Of a stretch of 64,000 nucleotides of DNA, positions 1-9,483 are shown one piece after another. The first letter of the stretch is position 1; each line of letters begins with the position of its first letter. Source of the stretch: GCA-2401155 sp045047085 (GTDB lineage Bacteria > Pseudomonadota > Alphaproteobacteria > Rhizobiales > Rhizobiaceae); the NCBI GenBank assembly GCA_045047085.1, contig JASFYT010000077.1, positions 35,758 through 99,757 of the forward strand, given 5' to 3'. Below the pieces are notes generated by a model. The model worked only from the letters and a program-made list of their open reading frames with translations, had not been told where the DNA came from and did not search any database. A program made the position numbers and the translations under genes.

Positions 1-443
1 CCGACGCTACCCGCTCAAATCGTCTGGAATTCCTATTGGAAGTAATCCCGTCCAAAGTCGCCGATTGCGACGATGAAACCACCGCAAAAATTATCGAACG
101 ATTTTATTCCCTCGGCGTTTATCCGGATTGGTGGAAACTCGAACCGTTAAAATCAGAAGCCGCTTGGCGCAACGCTGTTGAAGCAATTGAGCGCCATGAT
201 ATGCACACGCGGGGCATTGTTATTCTTGGTCTGGATGCACCCGAAGCAGAGTTACAGGCAAGCTTTGCGCTGGCGGCAAAGTTTGATCTGATAAAGGGTT
301 TTGCCGTAGGAAGAACAATATTTGCCGAAGTTGCGCAAGCGTGGTTCACTGGTAAAATTACAGATGAAGAGGCCATCGAACAAATGGCTAAAAAATACGC
401 AAGTCTTTGCGAGGGCTGGCAATCGGCCCGAACTAAAGGATAA
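1..443 (+). CDS. iolC: IolC C-terminal part (5-dehydro-2-deoxygluconokinase fused to DUF2090), 5' truncated by window
   Basis: The frame is open from the left edge (first full codon at base 3) to a TAA at 441-443, so the N-terminal PfkB-type kinase domain lies outside the window. The visible 147 residues match the DUF2090 domain fused behind IolC in many Hyphomicrobiales; motifs include NRLEFLLEVIPSK, YPDWWKLEP and VLGLDAPE. IolC phosphorylates 2-deoxy-5-keto-gluconate in myo-inositol breakdown. DUF2090 is related to class I aldolases, and the Lys in WWKLEP sits where a Schiff-base lysine would be expected, so the fusion may also do the following aldolase step; that is inference. It is the first visible gene of the iol operon, 5 bp before iolD. 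A TTG at 36 is internal, not the start. Confidence 0.88.
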   Translation, partial: DATRSNRLEFLLEVIPSKVADCDDETTAKIIERFYSLGVYPDWWKLEPLKSEAAWRNAVEAIERHDMHTRGIVILGLDAPEAELQASFALAAKFDLIKGFAVGRTIFAEVAQAWFTGKITDEEAIEQMAKKYASLCEGWQSARTKG

Positions 444-448
444 TCAAA

Positions 449-2269
449 ATGGCAACAATCCGTTTGACCGCTTCACAGGCAATGGTGCGGTATCTTAGTG
501 TGCAAATGAACGAGGATGGCGTGCCGTTTCTGGCGGGTATCTGGGCGATTTTTGGCCACGGAAATGTGGCTGGTCTCGGTGAAGCATTGCACGCCATTGG
601 CGACAATTTTCCCACATGGCGCGGCCACAACGAACAGGCCATTGCCCACGCTGCTATCGCTTATGGCAAGGCAAATAACCGCCGCCGCGCAATGGCGGTC
701 ACCACCTCCATCGGCCCCGGGGCCACCAATATGGTCACCGCCGCTGCCCTTGCCCACGTTAACCGATTACCCTTACTGCTCATTCCTGGCGACGTATTCG
801 CAAACCGTGCGCCTGACCCGGTCTTGCAGCAGGTAGAGAATTTTGGTGATGGTACAATAAGCGCCAATGATTGTTTCAAACCCGTAAGCAAATATTTCGA
901 CCGCATCACCCGTCCTGAACAATTATTGACGGCGCTGCCAAGAGCGTTTGCAATCATGACAGACCCGGCTGATTGTGGTCCGGTAACGCTGGCTTTTTGT
1001 CAGGACACACAAGCTGAAGCTTACGATTGGCCGGAAGAATTTTTTGAACCAAAAACCTGGGGTCAACGCCGACAACGCCCGGATTTGGGTGAACTCAATT
1101 CTGCAATTGAAGCCATCAAATCAGCAAAGACCCCGCTCATTATTGCAGGCGGCGGCGTGCTTTATTCTGGTGCTTGCGGAGCTCTAATGGCCTTCGCTGA
1201 AAAACATCAAATACCCGTTTGTGAAACACAAGCCGGAAAATCATCACTTGCCTGGGACCATCCATTAAATCTCGGTTCCGTTGGTGTAACCGGTGCCAGC
1301 AGCGCCAATGCAATTGCCGAAAAAGCCGATCTAATCATAGGCGTCGGTACACGGTTTCAGGATTTCACCACAGGCAGCTGGACTTTGTTCAATAATCCCG
1401 AGCGCAAAATTCTGGCACTCAATATCACCAGCTTTGACAGCCACAAAGCCAACGCTTTGCCACTGGTCTGTGACGCAAAGGCTGGGCTGGAAGAACTCAC
1501 CATTGCTCTTGAAAGCCACAAAGCGCCAATGCCGGATGCCTCCTTGAAAACTGACTGGATGGCATCAGTTAACGCTGCAACCTCTGCCCCCTCAGGCAAT
1601 GGGCTACCATCAGATGCGCAAGTAATAGGTGCTGTCCAGCGAGGTGTAGACGACGACGCTATTATGGTTGGCGCATCCGGTGGATTACCCGGCGAGTTGC
1701 ATAAGCTTTGGAAAGCCGCAAAACCAAATGGCTATCACATGGATTATGGCTATTCTTGCATGGGCTACGAAATCGCTGGCGCCGTAGGTGTGAAAATGGC
1801 GCATCCAGATCGCGAAGTTGTCGTCATGCTCGGCGATGGTTCCTATATGATGATGAATTCTGAACTGGCGACTTCGGTGATGCTGGGTACAAAAATCGTC
1901 TGTGTCATTCTCGACAATCGTGGTTTTGGCTGTATCAACCGTCTGCAAATGGCAACCGGCGGTGAGAATTTTAACAATCTATTGAAGGACGCACGCCACG
2001 TGGAAACAAGCAACATTGATTTTGCTGCTCACGCAGCATCGATGGGTGCCGTATCCGAAAAAGTAAATTCTATCGAAGAGCTGGAAGAGGCAATGAAACG
2101 CGCCCGCGCATCGAAAATCTCCTACGCCATCGTCATCGATACAGACCCTTTGATTACCACTGAGGCCGGTGGTCATTGGTGGGATGTGGCCGTTCCGGAA
2201 GTCTCTACGCGCTCTCAGGTCAATGCCGCCCGTGCCGACTATGAAAGCCAATTGAAAGAAAAGAAATGA
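449..2269 (+). CDS. iolD: 3D-(3,5/4)-trihydroxycyclohexane-1,2-dione hydrolase IolD
   Basis: This 606-residue thiamine-diphosphate enzyme opens the inositol ring by hydrolysing trihydroxycyclohexane-dione to 5-deoxy-glucuronate. The acetolactate-synthase-like layout is complete. The N-terminal domain has the cofactor-activating Glu in RGHNEQAIAHA (about residues 54-64). A central domain follows, and the C-terminal domain has the GDGSYMMMNSE and DNRGFG signature that binds Mg-ThDP. The length is normal for IolD. The start has AAGGA eight bases upstream. It overlaps iolE by four bases (ATGA), so the two are probably translationally coupled. It acts in the cytosol after IolE. Confidence 0.96.
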   Translation: MATIRLTASQAMVRYLSVQMNEDGVPFLAGIWAIFGHGNVAGLGEALHAIGDNFPTWRGHNEQAIAHAAIAYGKANNRRRAMAVTTSIGPGATNMVTAAALAHVNRLPLLLIPGDVFANRAPDPVLQQVENFGDGTISANDCFKPVSKYFDRITRPEQLLTALPRAFAIMTDPADCGPVTLAFCQDTQAEAYDWPEEFFEPKTWGQRRQRPDLGELNSAIEAIKSAKTPLIIAGGGVLYSGACGALMAFAEKHQIPVCETQAGKSSLAWDHPLNLGSVGVTGASSANAIAEKADLIIGVGTRFQDFTTGSWTLFNNPERKILALNITSFDSHKANALPLVCDAKAGLEELTIALESHKAPMPDASLKTDWMASVNAATSAPSGNGLPSDAQVIGAVQRGVDDDAIMVGASGGLPGELHKLWKAAKPNGYHMDYGYSCMGYEIAGAVGVKMAHPDREVVVMLGDGSYMMMNSELATSVMLGTKIVCVILDNRGFGCINRLQMATGGENFNNLLKDARHVETSNIDFAAHAASMGAVSEKVNSIEELEEAMKRARASKISYAIVIDTDPLITTEAGGHWWDVAVPEVSTRSQVNAARADYESQLKEKK

Positions 2270-3177
2270 TTAAATACGGCACAAACCCAATTGCGTGGTC
2301 AAACGACGATGACCAGACCCTTGGTGCGAATATTCCTCTTGAGCAATGCCTTCGTGAGACTGAGGAGATTGGGTTTGACGGCATCGAAAAAGGTCACAAA
2401 ATGCCCACCGAACCGGAAGCATTGCGCGCAGTGCTTGAGCCCCATGGCCTGCAATTTATCTCCGGTTGGCACTCTTTAAACCTGCTAACCCATTCCGTCG
2501 AAGATGAGAAAAAAGCAATCCAGCCCCATCTGAATTTATTAAAAGCTATGGGATGCAAAGTTTGTATTGTTTGCGAAACATCAAACGCCATCCACGGCGA
2601 TGATGATTGCGCCCTGTCGCAAAGCCCCGTCTTGCCCGAAAACCAATGGGTCGAATTTGGCACGGCAGTAGAAGCGATCGCCAAATATTGCGAAGGGCAG
2701 GGCATTACTCTCGTCTACCACCACCACATGGGCACCATCATTGAAACCGAAGCCGAGATTGATGCATTTATGGCCAATACCGGACCGGCAACAAAGCTAT
2801 TACTTGATACCGGTCATGCATGGTTCGGGGGTTCCGACCCTGCCGTGCTGGCTAAAAAATATATGGACCGCGTAAGTCATCTTCACGCAAAAAACGTACG
2901 GCCAGGTATCCGCACCGAAGTTGAAGAAAACGGCCTGTCATTTCTCGAAGGCGTACGCCGGGGTGTTTTCACAGTGCCCGGCGATCCTGAAGGCGGCGTT
3001 GATTTTGAGCCGGTTTTGAAAATTGCCGCAAACCACAATTATGAAGGCTGGCTGGTGATTGAAGCTGAGCAGGATCCGGCGGTGCGAAATCCGCTTGAAT
3101 ATCAAACTATGGGGCTAAAAGCCTTGAAAGAAATGGCCCATTCTGCGGGTCTCGATAAGGAAGAAGAAAATGCCTGA
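2266..3177 (+). CDS. iolE: Inosose (2-keto-myo-inositol) dehydratase IolE
   Basis: The 303-residue protein is a xylose-isomerase-like TIM barrel. It dehydrates 2-keto-myo-inositol, the product of IolG, to the dione used by IolD. Visible features are the N-terminal GTNPIAWSNDD, the metal-binding stretch HHHMGTIIE, LLLDTGHAWFGG, SHLHAKNVR and the late VIEAEQDP motif. These hold the acidic and histidine ligands of this family. Length is typical. The ATG sits inside the end of iolD, and its own end overlaps iolB by eight bases, so iolD, iolE and iolB form one tight translational unit. Confidence 0.96.
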   Translation: MIKYGTNPIAWSNDDDQTLGANIPLEQCLRETEEIGFDGIEKGHKMPTEPEALRAVLEPHGLQFISGWHSLNLLTHSVEDEKKAIQPHLNLLKAMGCKVCIVCETSNAIHGDDDCALSQSPVLPENQWVEFGTAVEAIAKYCEGQGITLVYHHHMGTIIETEAEIDAFMANTGPATKLLLDTGHAWFGGSDPAVLAKKYMDRVSHLHAKNVRPGIRTEVEENGLSFLEGVRRGVFTVPGDPEGGVDFEPVLKIAANHNYEGWLVIEAEQDPAVRNPLEYQTMGLKALKEMAHSAGLDKEEENA

Positions 3178-3979
3178 CCTATTGCGCAAAGCTTCCGGTA
3201 CATCCGGCAAGGTACATGATATTACACCTGAAAGTGCAGGTTGGTCTTATGTGGGGTTCGGTCTCTATCACCTGAAACCGGGTGAAAATGTTAGTGAATC
3301 TACCGGTGACAAAGAAGTTATCCTCGTACTGGTTGAGGGTAAGGCAGAAATCAGCGGCGCAGGCAAAGACTTCGGTGAACTGGGCGACCGCATGAACGTA
3401 TTCGAACGCACGCCGCCCCACTGCGTCTATGTGCCAAACAGTTCCGATTGGCAGGCCACCGCAACAACGGAATGCACTTTGGCCGTTTGCACTGCTCCCG
3501 GCAAGGGAGGCTATGAAGCACAAATCATCGGGCCTGTAGGCATCGCTTTGGAAGAACGTGGCAAAGGGGCCAATACCCGCTTCATTCACAACATCGCCAT
3601 GGAAAACCGTGATGTGGCAGATAGCTTGTTGGTGACTGAAGTTTTTACTCCGCAGGGCAATTGGTCATCCTATCCTCCGCACCGGCATGACGAGGACAAT
3701 TTTCCCGACATGACCTATCTGGAAGAAACTTATTATCACCGGTTGAACCCTGAAACCGGCTTCGGTTTCCAGCGCGTCTTCACTGAAGATGGTGAACTTG
3801 ACGAGACTATGGCCGTTTCATCGGGTGACGTGGTGTTAGTGCCAAAGGGCCATCACCCATGCGGTGCACCTTACGGTTATGAGATGTATTATCTCAATGT
3901 TATGGCAGGGCCTCTACGCAAATGGCGGTTCGAAAATCATCCCGATCATGACTGGATTTTCCAGCGCGATAGTAAGTAG
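3170..3979 (+). CDS. iolB: 5-deoxy-glucuronate isomerase IolB
   Basis: This 269-residue bicupin isomerises 5-deoxy-D-glucuronate to 2-deoxy-5-keto-gluconate, the substrate of IolC. The second cupin keeps the metal-site stretch SYPPHRHDEDNFPD followed by the glutamate-rich LEETYYHRLNPE, and GHHPCGAPYG near the end. The start lies inside the 3' end of iolE and has a strong AAGGAAGAAG ribosome site. It is followed after eight bases by iolG. Length and motif order match the family. The protein is cytosolic. Confidence 0.96.
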   Translation: MPDLLRKASGTSGKVHDITPESAGWSYVGFGLYHLKPGENVSESTGDKEVILVLVEGKAEISGAGKDFGELGDRMNVFERTPPHCVYVPNSSDWQATATTECTLAVCTAPGKGGYEAQIIGPVGIALEERGKGANTRFIHNIAMENRDVADSLLVTEVFTPQGNWSSYPPHRHDEDNFPDMTYLEETYYHRLNPETGFGFQRVFTEDGELDETMAVSSGDVVLVPKGHHPCGAPYGYEMYYLNVMAGPLRKWRFENHPDHDWIFQRDSK

Positions 3980-3987
3980 GAAAACTA

Positions 3988-4977
3988 ATGATAAAATTTG
4001 GATTACTGGGTGCCGGACGCATCGGTTACACCCATGCACTGGCAATCAACGAACTGGCATCAGCCACAATTGCCGCAGTCTTTGACCCTATGGAAGAAGC
4101 AGCTCAGCGCATTCAGGAAATGACTGGTGCGCGCCGGGCATCCGTTGAAGAAATCATGGCTGACGAAGAAATCGATGCCGTGATTATCGCAACGCCAACC
4201 GATCTTCACGCCGACCAAATGGAAATGGCTGCGCGCGCCGGAAAAGCAATTTTTTGTGAAAAACCCATTGCGCTTGATCTGGGTAGAGTGCGCGATTGCC
4301 TCAATGTTATCGAAGAAACCAATGCAAAAGTCATGGTTGGTTTCAACCGTCGTTTTGACGCAAATTTTGTTAATGTGCGTTCAAAAATCGATGCAGGAGC
4401 GATCGGCAACGTGGAAATGGTGCAGATCACTTCGCGTGACCCTTCGCCACCACCTGCTGATTATGTCGGGCGTTCCGGCGGCCTGTTTCGCGACATGATG
4501 ATCCACGATTTCGATATGGCTCGTTTCCTTCTGGGCGAGGAAATAACTGAAGTCACAGCTACTGGCTCCGTGCTGGTGGACGAAGCCATTGGTGAAGCCG
4601 GTGATGTCGATAGTGCCACTGCTACCTTAAAAACTGCCAGTGGAAAGATTGCCATTATTTCAAATTCCCGCCGTGCGTCTTACGGTTATGACCAGCGTGT
4701 TGAGGTGCATGGATCAAAGGGGTTGATCAGCGCCGAGAACCTTCGCGCGACCACGGTAACGATTGCTAATGAACAAGGGTATCACACTGAACCTTTGTTA
4801 GATTTTTTCATGGAACGCTATGCAGCCGCCTATAAAAATGAGTTGGCATATTTCGTGAAATCGCTTGAGGAAAATACAGTGATTATGCCGGATGGATCCG
4901 ACGGGTTGAAGGCGCTAGAACTTGCTGATGCTGCGGTTCAATCAATGGAAACAGGCAAGACAATTAAGCTCGTCTGA
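3988..4977 (+). CDS. iolG: Inositol 2-dehydrogenase IolG
   Basis: This 329-residue Gfo/Idh/MocA oxidoreductase catalyses the first step, NAD-dependent oxidation of myo-inositol to 2-keto-myo-inositol. The N-terminal Rossmann fold shows GLLGAGRIG (residues 5-13). The EKP motif (FCEKPIAL, about residues 90-97) and the catalytic Asp/His pair in DMMIHDFDMARF (about 170-181) are intact. AGGAAAACTA precedes the ATG. It closes the visible iol operon. Its stop is only one base from the stop of the opposing histidine phosphatase gene, so transcripts must end inside the neighbour or overlap. Confidence 0.95.
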   Translation: MIKFGLLGAGRIGYTHALAINELASATIAAVFDPMEEAAQRIQEMTGARRASVEEIMADEEIDAVIIATPTDLHADQMEMAARAGKAIFCEKPIALDLGRVRDCLNVIEETNAKVMVGFNRRFDANFVNVRSKIDAGAIGNVEMVQITSRDPSPPPADYVGRSGGLFRDMMIHDFDMARFLLGEEITEVTATGSVLVDEAIGEAGDVDSATATLKTASGKIAIISNSRRASYGYDQRVEVHGSKGLISAENLRATTVTIANEQGYHTEPLLDFFMERYAAAYKNELAYFVKSLEENTVIMPDGSDGLKALELADAAVQSMETGKTIKLV

Positions 4978-4978
4978 A

Positions 4979-5563
4979 CTACATTTCTTCCATTGGTTGC
5001 CAGCCATGCAACACTTTCAGGCTGGCAATTTCTATCGTTATGAAATTGCCACCGCCACCACCGGTCTGGTCGTGTTTGCGATCAATGGGAAGTCCACTGA
5101 AATGACAATATAGCAATGTGCCAACTGCGCCATGCCCGACCAAAAGCAGGTCGCCTTCTTTATGGGATGCAAGTACTGTCTGCACTTCGCCAACAATGCG
5201 GGCCTGAGCGGCAGAAGCACTTTCCCATCCCTTGACACTTACGTCAGGGCTGGCAAAAAATCTATCAGCCATATCCTCAAACAACGCACTTTCCAGAAAG
5301 CCGGTAGAGCTACGGTCATTCTCGTGCATTTTTTCGCGAATTTCCGGAGTGATCCCGAGAAAAGTTCCAAGTATTTGCGCTGCTTCGGTAGCTTTGGTTT
5401 CTGCGCTTGAGACAATATTTTTGATATTTGTCAGAGTATGCGAGTTGCATAACTTATGAACCCGCTCCGCACCTACATCTGAAAGTCCCCATTCAGGAAC
5501 AGGAACATCGGGGTCAATATTCACTTGGGGGTGGGTAAGGTAGCGAAGTACTGCACCAGTCAA
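4979..5563 (-). CDS. Histidine phosphatase (phosphoglycerate mutase-like) family protein
   Basis: The 194-residue protein belongs to the histidine phosphatase superfamily by its early catalytic-His region and a late LLLVGHGAVGTLL motif (second catalytic His, about residues 140-152). The first motif reads YLTHPQV instead of the usual RHG, so the Arg before the catalytic His (His11) is a Thr and the Gly after it a Pro. The substrate is unknown. Translation most likely starts at a TTG that overlaps the xseA stop (TTGA), implying coupling with xseA. Because the usual phosphate-binding Arg is missing, activity should not be assumed. Confidence 0.75.
   Translation of the reverse strand: MTGAVLRYLTHPQVNIDPDVPVPEWGLSDVGAERVHKLCNSHTLTNIKNIVSSAETKATEAAQILGTFLGITPEIREKMHENDRSSTGFLESALFEDMADRFFASPDVSVKGWESASAAQARIVGEVQTVLASHKEGDLLLVGHGAVGTLLYCHFSGLPIDRKHDQTGGGGGNFITIEIASLKVLHGWQPMEEM
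4997..5033 (+). terminator. Possible terminator of the iol operon inside the opposing gene
   Basis: TTGCCAGCC at 4997-5005 and GGCTGGCAA at 5020-5028 form a perfect nine-base-pair stem with a 14-base loop, followed by TTTCT. It starts 20 bases after the iolG stop and lies in the 3' coding end of the convergent phosphatase gene. The T-tract is short, so strength is uncertain. Confidence 0.4.
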
Positions 5564-6996
5564 AACAAATTCCCTTGGTCTGTTTTTACAGGGGCTTGCG
5601 CTTGTTTCTTTGGAGTGGTTGGTTTTGGTTTGCTTGGTGTCTCACCTTGCGCGATACCTTCAATTTCACCATCCCGCATCTGCACGATGAAAGCATCGCC
5701 CGGTAAAATAGCACTGGCCGACATAACTGCATTTTGGTCCCCATCGAGGATCAACGCATAGCCCCTGGCCAACACATTGTTATAGGAGAGAGTTTCGATC
5801 AAACGGCTAGCCTGATTAAGCCGTCCACGCATCCGCTCAATATGATTATTCGTTGCAAAATGTTTGCGTTGAACCAAAGCATTAAGGGTTTCTCCGGCGC
5901 GAGAAATGGTTTTCTCCAACCCGGAAAGGTTTAATCTTCCTGCAATAATATCAAGGCGGGAACGATGGTTCTGGGTTAAATGTCCAAGACCCCGCCCTAG
6001 GCGGCCCGTCGCTTCGTCCAACCTGCGCCTTGGCAAAGCAAGCAGCATATCGGGAGTTGCAAGCCCACGCTCTGCGGCACGTAAATCTGATTGATGGCGT
6101 TCTAGTTTTCGGGAAATGGCTGTTTGAAGTCTTGCTGCCAGACTTGCAATACTTGCTTCGAGGTCGGCCTTTACCGGCACGGCAAATTCTGCGGCACCTG
6201 TGGGCGTTGGTGCTCGGGCATCAGCTGCGAGATCTATCAATGTCCAGTCGGTTTCGTGACCAACAGCGGAGATGATCGGCACGTCTGAATCAGCCGTTGC
6301 CCGAACTACTGCTTCATCGTTGAAGCCCCATAAATCTTCGATGCTGCCACCGCCGCGCGCGACAATGATCATCTCGGGTTTGGGCATCGGGGAATTTTCA
6401 TCCAGCGCATTAAATCCGCGTATGGCGTTTGCGACTTCATCGCCGCTGGTGTCGCCCTGAACCCGCACTGGCCACACAAGCACATGTACCGGGAAACGAT
6501 CTGAAAGGCGGTGTAGTATGTCACGGATCACAGCACCGGTAGGGGAGGTAACCACACCGATAACCTTCGGCATATAGGGCAAAATCTGCTTGCGTTCAGG
6601 TGCAAATAAACCTTCGGCCGTGAGCTTCTTCTTACGTTCTTCAAGCAACGCCATTAAGGCACCGGCACCGGCAGGTTCCAGCCCTTCAATGACGATTTGA
6701 TACTTCGATGATCCGGGGTAAGTAGTGAGTTTGCCGGTGGCGATTACCTCTAACCCTTCTTCGGGCAGGTGTTTTAGTTTGGATGCAACACCGCGCCAAA
6801 TAACGGCTTCCAGCCGGGCACGATCATCCTTTAGCGAGAAATAAGAATGGCCGGATGAATGAGGGCCACGATAGCCGGAAATTTCACCGCGCACTCGCAC
6901 ATGGCCAAAGCGATCTTCAACTGTGCGCTTTAGCGCTCCGGAAATTTCAGAAACAGAATATTCGCCTGCATTTGATTTTTTAGAAGATTCGACCAT
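5560..6996 (-). CDS. xseA: Exodeoxyribonuclease VII large subunit XseA
   Basis: This 478-residue protein is the catalytic large subunit of exonuclease VII, which degrades single-stranded DNA in both directions together with XseB. The N-terminal OB-fold (about residues 10-110) contains the VRVRGEISGYRGPHSSGHSYFSLKD signature region. The nuclease domain shows VTSPTGAVIRDI, ARGGGSIEDLW and the ISAVGHETDWTL motif. A helical region and a Lys/Pro-rich tail ending QGNLF follow. Length is slightly above that of E. coli. No xseB is in the window. It heads a small unit with the phosphatase gene. Confidence 0.95.
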   Translation of the reverse strand: MVESSKKSNAGEYSVSEISGALKRTVEDRFGHVRVRGEISGYRGPHSSGHSYFSLKDDRARLEAVIWRGVASKLKHLPEEGLEVIATGKLTTYPGSSKYQIVIEGLEPAGAGALMALLEERKKKLTAEGLFAPERKQILPYMPKVIGVVTSPTGAVIRDILHRLSDRFPVHVLVWPVRVQGDTSGDEVANAIRGFNALDENSPMPKPEMIIVARGGGSIEDLWGFNDEAVVRATADSDVPIISAVGHETDWTLIDLAADARAPTPTGAAEFAVPVKADLEASIASLAARLQTAISRKLERHQSDLRAAERGLATPDMLLALPRRRLDEATGRLGRGLGHLTQNHRSRLDIIAGRLNLSGLEKTISRAGETLNALVQRKHFATNNHIERMRGRLNQASRLIETLSYNNVLARGYALILDGDQNAVMSASAILPGDAFIVQMRDGEIEGIAQGETPSKPKPTTPKKQAQAPVKTDQGNLF

Positions 6997-7049
6997 GAAT
7001 GGATTCTATTGCTATCCATGGACGGTTTCAACACTTTAGAACAGGATAT

Positions 7050-8594
7050 TCAAACGCTCTGGGGACGAAAGCTTCTGGCGGCCAATAACACTGCTAGCGC
7101 TAATGCAATCGGGATGACTGCAAACCATGATCCCGCCGCTACAAGGCCAGCCGTTCCTGCCCAAAGGATAGAGGAAAACGCCTCGGCAAACGTGGCCACT
7201 TTCGATGATGTTTGTCTGCGGCGAAAATTAGAACGTTCAGCCTGACTTCTAAACCACAACTGGATCATAGTAGCAGATGCCGCTGCAATCAAAATATGGA
7301 TGGTAGCAATCATCGCCAACCGAGCGTCCAGATAAAACAGCATCAACAAAATGGGGCTGGCAATCATGACAATCGCTCCGAGCACTGCCTCGATCTTGGC
7401 ACGAATAATAGTGCCTGTAGGAATTGGTGCGGTCGATACAAGATCGGGCGCATCCTCGCCGGATATTGCAAGCCATGCGAGGCCCCCGGAAAGCTGGCCG
7501 GTGGCCATAACCAGTACCGGCACCACGACCACATCGAGAGCACCAGCATTGCCAAATCCCTGCCACAGCATAAATGCAGGCGGCAGCAGATAGAGAATTT
7601 GCATCAGGGTTTGTGAAATCAGCCAATGGTCTCGCAGCAATAATTGCCATTCCTTATGACGCAAATGCGCGCTCACCGTGCGGTATTTGAACAAGGAGGA
7701 ATGGCTTTTTTGAACAATTGCGGCACCGGTAAAGTTACTAGCCGCCAACACGCGTTCACCAAATCTTTTAGAAAAGACGCGAATTGAAATAGCAAGTGCT
7801 GCGATAGAGGCAGACACAATTGTGGCGATTGCCGAGGCATCGCCCATCAATGCACGCGCCGGAACCCATAGGAGACTGTCTATATGAGGAGCATAAGCCA
7901 GCACCTGTTCCGACGAGAAAAATTCGATGCGCGAAATGCTGCCAATCGATGAAATCGCTGCAAGTTGAATCCCAATGATAAAGCTTGCACCAACGATTGC
8001 AGCAACAATTTGCGCCATCGATCGCGTGCGTTTTGCACCAAATGTCCTGAACAGGGCAACGGTTATCGCCAGAGACAAAGAGGTTACAATCGCGCCAAGG
8101 CAAAATAACAATGGATAGCCAGCCAGCCATTGCGCGCCATCATACCACGCCAGCACATTGATTGCCGGAGCAAACAGAACCAGCGACAACACAGTGGTGG
8201 AAACAGCGATAGCACCAACGCGCACAGCGAATAATCGCTTCACCGAGGTCGGAGATGACAATATGAGATCGAGATCAGAGCGGGCGTAAAACACCCGTGT
8301 CACCATCTCTAGGGCTTGCGACATCATCAGCGAAAAGATCAAAGCCATTGTACCGGTAATCATTACAAACGATGTTTTATCAGGCACAATACCGCTTTCC
8401 AGTGACGGACGTATCATGCCATAAGCCAGCAAATGCATTGCCGCAGCAGCGATGAAAATCACCAGCAGTATAGTGCGTTCCCGCCCCGGTTTTCCTGCCG
8501 TCATCATGCGCATGAAATCGCGCCAGAACAGGGAAAATTCGTGGCCTGCAAACCATTGCAGAGTGCCGGGCCTATGCATTTGGGCAGAGATCAT
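7050..8594 (-). CDS. ABC transporter permease, exporter type
   Basis: The 514-residue protein is a polytopic inner-membrane protein with about a dozen hydrophobic segments. They include an early segment near residues 40-60, a pair near 75-130, several between 140 and 220, and a dense set from 330 to the end. It lies 12 bases downstream of an ABC ATPase gene on the same strand and is presumably its membrane partner, since no other permease or solute-binding protein is nearby. The substrate cannot be read from the sequence. The fusion-free permease/ATPase pair without a binding protein suggests export. Confidence 0.75.
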   Translation of the reverse strand: MISAQMHRPGTLQWFAGHEFSLFWRDFMRMMTAGKPGRERTILLVIFIAAAAMHLLAYGMIRPSLESGIVPDKTSFVMITGTMALIFSLMMSQALEMVTRVFYARSDLDLILSSPTSVKRLFAVRVGAIAVSTTVLSLVLFAPAINVLAWYDGAQWLAGYPLLFCLGAIVTSLSLAITVALFRTFGAKRTRSMAQIVAAIVGASFIIGIQLAAISSIGSISRIEFFSSEQVLAYAPHIDSLLWVPARALMGDASAIATIVSASIAALAISIRVFSKRFGERVLAASNFTGAAIVQKSHSSLFKYRTVSAHLRHKEWQLLLRDHWLISQTLMQILYLLPPAFMLWQGFGNAGALDVVVVPVLVMATGQLSGGLAWLAISGEDAPDLVSTAPIPTGTIIRAKIEAVLGAIVMIASPILLMLFYLDARLAMIATIHILIAAASATMIQLWFRSQAERSNFRRRQTSSKVATFAEAFSSILWAGTAGLVAAGSWFAVIPIALALAVLLAARSFRPQSV

Positions 8595-8606
8595 TAAGGG
8601 ATATTC

Positions 8607-9362
8607 CTAGGCTGCGTCCGCAATTGGTTCATCTGTCTCAGCCACCAGGTTAAGGAAAATTTCTTCCAAATTTTTGGTATTATTGCCAGCAGACTTGCTG
8701 AGTTCTTCCAGCGTACCTTCGGCGATCAAATGGCCATTGGCTATAACCCCGATGCGGTCAGCCATGCGTTCAGCAACTTCCAGAATATGGGTGGTCATAA
8801 TGACCGTGCAGCCATCGGCAACACGTTTTTGCAAAACATCTTTCACCAGACGCGCAGAACCCGCATCAAGCCCGGTGAGTGGTTCATCTAGGATAATCAA
8901 TTTCGGGTTATGTACCAGGGCACCGGCTAGAGCCACTTTCTGGCGCATACCTTTGGAAAAGCCCTCGCAACGCTCGTGTCCGTGGGGGGTAAGCTGCAAC
9001 CAATCCAATAAATCAGCAGATTGGGCGCGGGCCTTTTCAGGAGCAATATCCCAAAGACCTGCAACAAAATCCAGATATTCAAATGGAGTTAGCCGATCAT
9101 AAATCATCGGTTCATCAGAAACCCACGCAGTGATAGCCTTGGCCTCAACCGGGTTTTCGTCAGTGTCGATACCGAAGATAGAAATTGAACCAGAATCCGC
9201 TTCAAGGAGGCCCGAGACCATGCGAAGAGAAGTGGTTTTGCCCGCCCCATTTGGCCCAAGCAATGCATAAAACTCTCCAGCCCGAACTTCCAAATTGAGA
9301 TCATCCACCGCTGGTCGATCAAAGCTCTTGTACAAATTTCTAACAGATAGTGCGTTTTGCAT
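8607..9362 (-). CDS. ABC transporter ATP-binding protein
   Basis: This 251-residue ATPase has a Walker A GPNGAGKT (residues 36-43), a signature loop FSKGMRQK in place of LSGGQRQ, Walker B LIILDEP and an H-loop MTTH. The protein energises the neighbouring permease. An upstream in-frame start would add 13 residues (to 9401). I prefer the ATG at 9362 because AGGGA lies about eight bases before it and the domain begins immediately. It resembles the DrrA/CcmA-like class of exporter ATPases. The C-terminal tail after about residue 215 is short and acidic. Confidence 0.85.
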   Translation of the reverse strand: MQNALSVRNLYKSFDRPAVDDLNLEVRAGEFYALLGPNGAGKTTSLRMVSGLLEADSGSISIFGIDTDENPVEAKAITAWVSDEPMIYDRLTPFEYLDFVAGLWDIAPEKARAQSADLLDWLQLTPHGHERCEGFSKGMRQKVALAGALVHNPKLIILDEPLTGLDAGSARLVKDVLQKRVADGCTVIMTTHILEVAERMADRIGVIANGHLIAEGTLEELSKSAGNNTKNLEEIFLNLVAETDEPIADAA

Positions 9363-9483
9363 CGATTTTCCCTGATATGTATCCAAAGGAAAAAATAGCA
9401 AGCCAAAGTTTAAATGCGATGAAATCCCAGTAAAATTCGCAGAACTTACAGTTCATAGGAAATAAAAGGTTAAGAAATCAAGT

